From: Pavlovales sp. CCMP2436
Lineage: Eukaryota; Haptophyta; Pavlovophyceae; Pavlovales
DNA length: 11,345 bases
Direction of reading: 5' to 3'
NCBI GenBank assembly: GCA_026770615.1
Contig: MU631513.1
Span: forward strand, 227,533-238,877
A model generated the notes under the pieces. The model had not been told where the DNA came from, ran no database searches, and saw nothing but the letters and a program-made list of their open reading frames with translations. Positions 1-6,453 of this stretch are shown piece by piece (positions within the stretch are counted from its first letter, which is position 1; the number at the start of each line of letters is the position of its first letter). The position numbers were made by a program, and so were the translations under genes.

Positions 1-480
1 TTTTAGTTTTCTTAGTTCTTTTAACGTCCTCCGACTTGCAGCCCGAAGGCGTACGGGCATGACATACTTTAAAATTATACTATTCTTATATTTTAGTAGA
101 ATATTGTAATATACTCTAGTAGAATCTGGTCATACTCGTAGTAATATTTTCTGCGAGTAATAATAGTAATACTATTATTACATAGAAGAAAGAAGAAGAA
201 AGAAGAAGAAGAAGAAGAAGAACAACAATCCATCATCATTCTCACAATAAAAACAGCAATAATGCAGCATAATAATCATCATCACTCAAAAAAAAAATCT
301 CGGCGAGGTCAGACGTCGGCGGCTATGCGACTAATCATAGTAATACCAGTAGTAATACTACTAGAAGAGAAAATAATGATTATGATAAAAATACTACTAC
401 TAACAGTAATGCATAATAATGCATAATATTAGCAACAATTACGCATAATGATCATCATCACCATCATAAGGCTCTGCGAG
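1..480. other. AT-rich microsatellite spacer
   Basis: No gene is visible. The stretch is dominated by imperfect trinucleotide runs: AGA/GAA around 184-221, and interspersed ATA/TAA/ACT/ATC units at 100-180 and 330-470. It also holds one copy of a dispersed repeat (14-65), listed separately. The sharp change at about 471 to GC-rich sequence marks the start of the first gene. No TATA-like promoter can be singled out, because the whole stretch is AT-rich. Confidence 0.6.
14..65 (+). repeat. Dispersed repeat, copy A
   Basis: Bases 22-65 match 10172-10215 on the same strand at 42 of 44 positions. Bases 14-40 match the reverse complement of 10917-10943 at 25 of 27. The unit contains a short hairpin (GCCCG, 8-base loop, CGGGC). 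Copies A (+) and C (-) face each other across almost the whole window, like inverted ends, while copy B lies inside. It is probably the end of a mobile-element family; the class is unknown. Confidence 0.7.
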
Positions 481-493
481 GGCGTGTGCTGCG

Positions 494-3400
494 ATGGCGA
501 GTCACGAGAACGAGGGAGGGGGGGGAGGGAGGAGAAGGGAGCTGGATGTGGTGGAGTTCCTCGAAGCACTGGTGCGGCCCCACCCAGACCCTCACACTCA
601 CCCTGTCCATGACCCTGTCCCTGACCCTCCCCTTGACCCTCCCCCTGTTCCTGTTCCTATCACTGTCTCTCTACCTGTCCATCTCCCTTGCCCAGACCCT
701 CACCTTGTCCCCGTCCCAAAACCTGCCCCACCTCAGGTGCGCCTGAGCTTTGACTACTACAACCTAAGCCTCAGCCCTCACCCTGTCCATGTCCCTGACC
801 CTCTCCCTATTCCTGTCACTGTCTCTTTACCTGTCCATCTCCCTTGCCCCGACCCTGTCCCTGGCCCCGTTCCAAAACTTCAGGTGCGCCTGAGCTTCGA
901 CTACTACAACCCTTGCCCTAGACCTAACCCTCATTCTAATCATATGGCGAGTCTAACCTCAACACTAACCCCCACCCCCTTGGCAAGCTTCCACCTCCCT
1001 GCTAATTCAGGTGCGCCTGAGCTTTGACTACTACAACCCTACCCTCAGCCCTCACCATGTCCCTGACCCTCTCCCTGTTCCTGACCCTCTCCCTGTTCCT
1101 GACCCTCTCCCTGTTCCTGTCACTGTACCTGTTCCTGTACCTATACCTATACCTGTACCTGGCCCTCACCCTCACCCTCACCCTCAACACTACCCCCCAC
1201 CCCCCTGCTCATGCAGGTGCGCCTGAGCTTCGACTACTACAACCCTCACCCTCTCACCCTCACTCTTTTCACTCTCACCCTCGCCCTCACTACCCCTCAT
1301 CCTGCTCCACTTCAGGTGCGCCTGAGCTTCGACTACTACAACCCGATCTTCCGCCTTCATCCTCATTCTAATCCTTGAGCGAGTCGAACCTTAACACTAC
1401 CCCCCACCCCCAACCCTTTCCAACGTCATTGTCACTGTCACAGTCGCTATCCCGGTCTATGACCCTTGCCCTAGACCTAACTCTCACCCTTACCCTCACC
1501 CTCACCCTCATTCCTACCCCGATTCAGGTGCGCCTGAGCTTCGACTACTACAACCCTTGCCCTAGACCTAACCCTCATTCTAATCCTGTGGCGAGTCTAA
1601 CCTCAACACTACCCCCCACCCCCCCGGCTACCTCCCACCCCCCTGCTAATTCAGGTGCGCCTGATTTGACTAATACAACCCTACCCTTAGCCCTAACAAT
1701 CTAATCCTGTCTATGGCCCTCGCCCTCACCCTCACCGTCACCCTCGCCCTAGCCCTCGCCCTCACCCTGACCCTCACCCTAGCCCTCGCCCTCACCCTCA
1801 TTCCTGCCCCGATGCAGGTGCGCCTGAGCTTCGACTACTACAACCCGATCTTCCGCGAGTTCGGCCGCAAGAACTCAATCTCCGTCTCCCCCTCCAACTC
1901 CGTCCGTCGCGCGCTCGAGGAGCACATCCTCGTCGGCGGAGCGGATGCCTCAGCTCTTCTCGCCGCCCCCGACGACCTCCCCCTCCCCCCTCCACTCTAC
2001 TCCCTCCCCCTGATCGCGGCCGCTATCACTGACGAGCGAAGAGTGATTCGGGCTGCATTCTTGGCAGGTGCTACTGCTAATGAATCACGTTACTTATGTT
2101 GCTATTCAAGAATTCGCGCTGCATATATTGGGCATATATACCAAATAATAACAATACCAATACTAAACCAAATAGAGAAGAATCTCACAAAAAGCGATGG
2201 GTCATCCGCGCTGCATTCTTGGCAGGTGACTACTCAGCCTATTTTCCTTTTTCATTTTATTCTCCGAGGGTCGATCTTTAATAAAAGAAAACAGGCTGTG
2301 ATACTGCCCAAGAATCACAGTACTTATGTTGTTCTTCAAGAACTTGCGCTGCATACATTGGGATATATACCAAATAATAACAATGGGTGAGAATGATTGT
2401 GCAACTACTCGTGACAGCAGACTAATTCGAATCCGGACTGGGCCGAATCCGGACTGGGCCGAATCCGGCCAACTGCCAAAGAAAGGCAGCTGCAAACCAT
2501 TACTGTACCAAGTACAGAATCTCACATAAAGCGGAGGGTGGTTCTCGCTGTTTTCTGGCATGTGATGCTTAAACCTAATCATAACAATACTAAAACTGTC
2601 AAATGATACCAAATACTTATGATGATGATGATGATGATGACAGTACTACTACTCAACTCATGATTCGCATACACGCACACACAACAACATCACAGCCCGC
2701 CAATCAGATGCAGACAAAGGGGACCGGCAGGCGCTGAAGACAGTCTCGTTGCTGGAGTGGCTGTCACTACTGCGTAACTCGGGGCTCGTGCAGGTGCGTA
2801 CAAAAAAAAAGTAGTAGTAGTGGTAATAGTGAAGAAAGAGGAAGATACAAATGATCGCGGTCGTGCGAATGCGGTGCCCAGTGCTTCCCTCCTTGCCCTC
2901 CTTGCCCTCCTTGCCCCCTCCCCCCCCCCACGCACACTCCACTCCACACCCCCACACCCCACCCCACCCGCTGCAGAGCTCCGCCGCCTCCGCTGCTGCC
3001 GTGCCGGTGCGCGCGATGCTGACGGCATTCCTCGGTGCACAGCAACAAGTGAGCTGCCTTTATAACACAATCACTCACACAGTAACACAATAGCGGTATC
3101 CGTGTGCTCTGCAAAGGTCCCTTGATCCGAGTGTTTTCTCAACGCTCGGGTCCGATGGAGACCTGTCAGGGAACGGACGTATTTCTAGCTAGATATGTAT
3201 GCACAGCAGCAGGTGCGCTGCCCCCACCGCCACGGCCCCTTTTCATTGAGTGCGTTGAAAGGGGAGGTGTGATTTGCAGCAAGACACCTAACAACAAAAA
3301 ATGCCCTGACCCCCACCCCCCCACCCCACCCCCTAGACGTGGCTCGAGTCGCGCACGGCAGCCGAGGAAGACTCGGTGGCGCAGCTCGACTGGCCTGAGT

Positions 3401-3927
3401 TCCAAGAAGCCCTCTGCCTCCTCGCCGCGCTCGCCCCCACCGACTCCGCCGCCGCATCCGCCGCCGCAGCCGCCGCCGACGCGCAGCGCAAGCTTCATAC
3501 GGGCATGCCGGCGGCGGACGGGGAGGCGGGGGAGTGGGGAGGAGGGGGAGAGGGGAAGGGGTGGGAGGCAGGGGCGAACGGGGAGGCCCTCGCGCGCACG
3601 CCCGCCTCGACTCTCTCCGACCCGGCCGAACGAGAGCGCCGACCCTCTTCCGCCGGCGCCGCCTTGCCCTCCGTCGACGACCTCCGGCGCGCGCTGCGCG
3701 AGCAGGGCGCGGAGGACGCCGGGCGCGCGGTGGGCATGCGGCTGCGCGAGCTTGCCGCGCTGCTGTCCGAGCACAAGGAGGTCGGGGTCCGGATGCTTGA
3801 GCTCCGGACGCGCGCCGCGCAGGCTGGCGCAACGACGAGAGCCGCGCCGAGCGCCAGGCGGCCTGCTAGCGCGGCGCCGAGAGGACCGCCCGCCCGCTGG
3901 CCAAGCAGCGCCGTATCTCGTGCCTGA
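494..3927 (+). CDS. EF-hand-like protein, five exons
   Basis: Proposed exons are 494-571, 1818-2067, 2714-2793, 2977-3048 and 3337-3927 (1071 bases, 356 residues, stop TGA). All four introns are GT-AG (donors GTGCGG, GTGCTA, GTGCGT, GTGAGC), and every junction keeps the frame (phases 0, 1, 0, 0). Joining exons 1 and 2 gives LDVVEFLEALVRLSFDYYN, the helix after an EF-hand loop. A second such motif, LDWPEFQEALCLLA, opens exon 4. Neither has a convincing set of calcium ligands, so calcium binding is doubtful. The C-terminal half is Ala/Gly/Arg-rich, with a predicted helical stretch (DDLRRALREQ onward). The pattern resembles uncharacterised EF-hand-like proteins of algae and flagellates, possibly ciliary; that is inference. 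The start is uncertain: the frame stays open upstream to a possible acceptor at 469-470, so exon 1 may not be the first. The introns carry copies of the exon edges. Confidence 0.72.
1163..1183 (-). other. Predicted G-quadruplex (minus strand)
   Basis: The plus strand has four CCC tracts at exact six-base spacing (CCCTCA units), so the minus strand reads four GGG runs with three-base loops. A similar set lies at 1487-1507. These meet the usual sequence pattern for a G-quadruplex; folding is inferred. Confidence 0.6.
1717..1799 (+). repeat. CCCTNN hexamer repeat just before exon 2
   Basis: An 83-base run has the period-six pattern CCCT followed by CA, CG, AG or GA, repeated about 14 times with one interruption (CCGTCA). 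It forms the pyrimidine-rich part of the intron upstream of the exon 2 acceptor, and its minus strand is rich in GGG tracts. It resembles a degenerate telomere-type hexamer, but true CCCTAA units are not arrayed here. Confidence 0.7.
2053..2384 (+). repeat. Duplicated exon-2 end and flanking intron
   Basis: The exon 2 / intron 2 junction (2053-2070, CTGCATTCTTGGCAGGTG) recurs exactly at 2211-2228. Further into the intron, 2083-2155 recurs at 2313-2384 with few differences. A third, weaker copy follows: 2178-2231 resembles 2517-2570, where the GCAGGT has become GCATGT. The second unit has about 85 extra bases (2228-2312) absent from the first. The second junction copy is thus a possible alternative donor. 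It sits in another reading frame, so using it would change the protein. Confidence 0.8.
2428..2470 (+). repeat. 16-base tandem repeat in intron 2
   Basis: The unit CGAATCCGGACTGGGC is repeated exactly at 2428-2443 and 2444-2459, followed by a partial third unit to about 2469. It lies within intron 2 and has no evident coding role. Confidence 0.85.
2618..2641 (+). repeat. GAT microsatellite
   Basis: A run of about seven GAT trinucleotides lies near the 3' end of intron 2, upstream of the acceptor at 2712-2713. Confidence 0.85.
3037..3222 (+). repeat. Duplicated exon-3 donor flanking an inserted segment
   Basis: The exon 3 / intron 4 junction at 3037-3058 recurs at 3201-3222, with 19 of 22 bases identical. 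The second copy reads CAG then GTGCGC, a stronger donor match than the first (CAA then GTGAGC). The 142 bases between them contain the dispersed element at 3157-3188. Use of the second donor would add an in-frame TAG soon after GTGAGC, so the first donor is the likely coding choice. It looks like either an insertion bounded by an unusually long target duplication, or another boundary duplication of the kind seen in introns 1 and 2. Confidence 0.72.
3137..3198 (+). repeat. Dispersed element, copy in intron 4
   Basis: This matches the reverse complement of 9693-9755. The core at 3157-3188 agrees with 9700-9731 at 31 of 32 bases, and weaker similarity covers about 60 bases. It has no coding potential. 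It is probably a short mobile or regulatory repeat. Confidence 0.75.
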
Positions 3928-4338
3928 TTTTCTTCTGCCACCTAAGTAGTTTACTGTAGTTCTGGTTCCCCTCGGTCATGTGGTCCCCGCTGGTCGGTCG
4001 CCGCGGTTTCGCCGCTGGGCATGCTTGCACCCGTCCCTTTGACCCGCCGTGCGCGCTTACCGAGCGCGCGCCCTACGACGATCGCTCGCAAGTGGCCCGC
4101 CTCAACGGACGAGCCGGTCCTGGAGGGGTGAGCACCACATTAACATGGGGCGCTTGCGTCGTCGACCGCGCGCTCAAGCGCGGACGTGACGTTCATGCAT
4201 ACAAACGGTGTGTTGCGGGGAAAGTAAGTGTGTTTGAGAAGTTCAAATTGAGAAGTGTGTTCAGAAGTTCAGATGGTTGAGCATACTTGCGTCGTGCACT
4301 TCTCAGTGGCATGTCAGACATGCCATGCATGCATGGTA
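3928..4338. other. Spacer after the EF-hand-like gene
   Basis: This should hold the 3' untranslated region of the upstream gene, but no clear polyadenylation signal stands out. A 100-codon open frame (3978-4280, +) is present in GC-rich sequence. It has no recognisable domain and runs into a tandem repeat, so I do not call it. Visible structures are a hairpin at 4166-4183 (CCGCGC/GCGCGG), a tandem duplication of about 27 bases (4226-4252, 4253-4281), a perfect 8-1-8 inverted repeat (4308-4324) and a palindrome CCATGCATGCATGG (4323-4336). Confidence 0.5.
4308..4336. repeat. Two adjoining short palindromes
   Basis: GGCATGTC, a single A, then GACATGCC forms a perfect dyad. It overlaps by two bases with CCATGCATGCATGG, a 14-base perfect palindrome. 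Such dyads can be protein binding sites. There is no direct evidence of function. Confidence 0.55.
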
Positions 4339-4419
4339 CTAATCTTCAGGGCATGAAAGTAACTTAATCACTGAAATGCAAGTATCATGCACAAAAAAAG
4401 TCAGACGCCAGCTCAAATA

Positions 4420-4810
4420 ACTATTAGTAATATAGTGAGCGGAGAACGATCGCCGCCTCCTTGCTGCTGGGCTCGAAGGGGCCGAACGCCGGAGGGGCAT
4501 GCCCGTGCCGCGCCGGTGGGCTGTAGTCGCGATCGTTCGCATCGTCTCCTTGCGGCGGAGCTTTGAGAGGCCTAGCGACAACCGACCATCTTATTCACGC
4601 AGTGCCTGCGGGCTGTACCTTTTTTTTTCTTTTTTTTTTTTGATGTGCTTGTCCGTCAACTCCTTGCGGCGGAGCATGGAGAGGCCGAGCAAGATGCGAC
4701 CATCTTGTTTAGGCTGCGATGCTCATAGCCGTGCCGCCTCGTGAGCACGTTGAACTCCGGCATGCTCTCTGCGCCGCCGACCCCGATCACAGAGCGTGAT
4801 GGGAATGAGA
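4420..4810 (-). pseudogene. Possible coding remnant with a duplicated segment
   Basis: Read on the minus strand, 4660-4706 and 4546-4592 are a 47-base direct repeat (40 of 47 identical) separated by an A-run. One frame reads RWSHLARPLHAPPQGVD in one copy and RWSVVARPLKAPPQGDD in the other. The lower copy continues without a stop through a protein-like tail (PPAFGPFEPSSKEAAIVLRS) to a TAA near 4420. Another frame gives LGLSMLRRKE and LGLSKLRRKE. Farther upstream a short frame begins MPEFNVLTRRHGYEHRSLNK. I do not recognise a family. This could be the broken end of an older gene or chance GC-rich sequence; the frame is unresolved. Confidence 0.28.
4620..4641 (+). repeat. T-run (A-run on minus strand)
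   Basis: Nine T, one C and twelve T in a row lie between the two 47-base repeats. On the minus strand this is an A-run about 420 bases beyond the stop of the intronless kinase gene. It is placed where a poly(A) tail of a retrocopy could sit, but nothing ties the two together. Confidence 0.8.
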
Positions 4811-4887
4811 GTTTCAGTAGGTGTCAGAACATGCAGATGATGCCTGCTGTCTGTCGAGTGGTGGAGGACGAATCGAGATTTGCGCCT

Positions 4888-4940
4888 CATGCATGCGGCT
4901 GCAGCACCTGACGGACGCATTGGCATAACCGCTGCACTAC
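4888..4940 (-). pseudogene. Duplicated 3' end of the armadillo gene
   Basis: Bases 4889-4938 resemble 5065-5114, the end of the neighbouring gene. On the minus strand the copy reads VQRLCQCVRQVLQPHA then TGA, against VQQHGQRAHQMLQWYA then TGA in the gene. Only about 17 codons are preserved and no armadillo repeat precedes them. It is either a remnant of a tandem duplicate or a local duplication of the gene's tail. Confidence 0.6.
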
Positions 4941-5135
4941 TGGGTGGCTCCCAGGAGGGACACTTGCCACCTGTCTCCTGTGGAGCGGAGACGAGACAAC
5001 ATTATATTTATGATAGGGATTCAAGCTGGCGTCTGACTGTTCTAAATGTTGTCAACATTACATCATGCATACCACTGCAGCATTTGATGGGCGCGCTGGC
5101 CGTGCTGCTGCACGCCTGCGTCGACCGCGTGCGCT

Positions 5136-6453
5136 CGCATCGCCGCGACAAGCTGGGACAGCGCGCCCGCGTCCACTGCCGCCTGCCTGCGCGCATAGGC
5201 ATCGTCGCCGGATGCGATGTGGACCAGCGCCCGGCACGCCTCCCCCTGCACGTCTGCGTTGGTCGCGTGCGCGCGCATCGCCGCGACGATCTGGGGCAGC
5301 GCACCCGCGTCCGCTGCCGCCTGCTCGTGCGCAGTGTATGTGATGTTGTGCAGCGCACAGCACGCGTGCTTCTGTACGGCTGCGTTGGCCACGTGCGCAC
5401 GCATCGCCGCGACGATCTGGGGCAACGCGCCCGCGTCTGCCGCCTGCGTGCGCGCATCGTCGCCGCATGTGATGTGAAATAGCGATCGGCACGCCTGCTC
5501 CTGCACGGCTGGGTTGACCGTGTGCACGCGCATCGCCGCGACGATCTGGGGCAGCGCACCCGCGTCCGCTGCCGCCTGCTCGTGACCGGTGTATGTGATG
5601 TTGAACAGCGTCCGGCAAGCCTTATCCTGTACGGCTGCGTTGGCCTCGTGTGCACGCATCGCCGCGACGATCTGAGGCAGCGCACCTGCGTCCGCTGTCG
5701 CCTGCTTGCGCGCATCGTCGCCGCATGTGATGTCGCCCAACGTCCGGCACGCCTGCTCCTGCACAGCTGCGTTGGCCGCGAGCGCGCGCATCGTCACAAC
5801 GATCTGGAGCAGCGCGCCCGCGTCCGCTGCCACCTGCCTGCGCGCATTGTCGCTGAATGTGATGTGAAACAGCGCCCAACCTGCACGGCTGCGTTGGCCG
5901 CATGCACCCGCATCGCCGCGACGATCTGGGGCAGCGCGCCCGCGTTCACTGTCGTCTGCTCCTGCGCAGAGCGCGTGATGTTGCCCAGCGCCCAGCACGC
6001 GTGCTTCTGCACGGCTGCGTTGGCCGCGTGCGCACGCATCGCTGCGACGATCTGGGGCAGCGCGTCCGCGTCCACTGCCGCCTGCGCGCGCGCAACGTTG
6101 CCGGATGTGATGTTGTGCAGCGCCCGGCACGCCTGCTCCTGCACGGCTGCGTTGGCCGTATGCGCCCGCATCGCCGCGACGATCTGGGGCAGCGCGCCCG
6201 CGTTCACTGTCGTCTGCTCCTACGCAGAGCGCGTGATGTTGCCCAGCGCCCAGCACGCGTGCTTCTGCACGGCTGCGTTGGCCGCGTGCGCACGCATCGC
6301 TGCGACGATCTGGGGCAGCGCTCCCACGTCCACTGCCGCCTGCACGCGCGCAACGTTGCCTGATGTGATGTTGTGCAGCGCCCGGCACGCCTGCTCCTGC
6401 ACATCTGCGTTGGCCGCGTGCGCGCGCATCGCCGCGACGAGCGCGGGGAGGAC
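5136..6453 (-). repeat. Eleven tandem armadillo-type repeats
   Basis: The codons for ALPQIVAAMR recur on the minus strand, with plus-strand marker positions at 5136, 5274, 5400, 5529, 5655, 5787, 5909, 6035, 6167, 6293 and 6425. Spacings are mostly 126 or 132 bases (42 or 44 residues). The exception of 122 (5787 to 5909) marks the ten-base deletion. The alternating 126/132 pattern shows that the unit of duplication is often a pair of repeats. First and last repeats are the most divergent. Confidence 0.88.
5938..6418 (-). repeat. Recent 258-base duplication in the armadillo array
   Basis: Bases 5938-6160 and 6196-6418 are nearly identical at an offset of 258, equal to one 126 plus one 132 repeat. 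Only a few base differences are visible. One of them creates the TAG at 6220-6222 in the upper copy, where the lower copy has CAG (Gln). The nonsense change therefore arose after this duplication. Confidence 0.85.

Larger units (their letters stand above)
572..1817 (+). repeat. Intron 1: pyrimidine-rich tandem array carrying exon-2 start copies
   Basis: A 32-base segment (CAG plus the first 29 bases of exon 2) occurs at 734, 881, 1008, 1214, 1313, 1525, 1652 and, as the presumed real exon, at 1815. Copies 2, 4, 5 and 6 equal the exon exactly over these bases. Copies 1 and 3 carry C-to-T changes, and copy 7 has lost two bases and has other changes. Copy 5 extends to 1354, matching further into exon 2. 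Between copies lie C/T-rich fillers of about 67-180 bases that are almost free of G. Higher-order duplication is visible: 881-1010 resembles 1525-1654, both with a spacing of 127, and 590-764 resembles 771-912. Spacings are 147, 127, 206, 99, 212, 127 and 163. Each copy is preceded by a pyrimidine tract and CAG, hence is acceptor-like. Confidence 0.85.
4399..5038. repeat. 15-base inverted repeat pair
   Basis: AGTCAGACGCCAGCT at 4399-4413 is the exact reverse complement of 5024-5038, with weaker agreement just beyond. It brackets the spacer between the two main genes. It may be the ends of an insertion or chance. Confidence 0.4.

Noticed and set aside
494..1027. One long reading frame through the proline-rich repeats
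   Set aside because: The frame is open only because the C/T-rich repeat lacks stops. Splicing at 571/1818 gives a coherent EF-hand-like sequence with consistent phases, while the readthrough yields low-complexity Pro/Asp/Val repeats.
734..1846. CRISPR-like array (32-base direct repeats with variable spacers)
   Set aside because: Spacers are 67-180 bases, low-complexity and related to each other, and the repeat equals the start of a coding exon. No cas genes are present and the DNA is eukaryotic in character.
3166..3832. Minus-strand frames of about 200 residues opposite exon 4
   Set aside because: They are GC-rich shadow frames, Arg/Pro/Gly-biased and spanning an intron. The plus strand carries the phased exon with the EF-hand-like motif.
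3978..4280. 100-codon plus-strand frame after the EF-hand-like gene
   Set aside because: It has no domain, no visible splice context and an end within a tandem repeat. It is compatible with a chance frame in GC-rich sequence.
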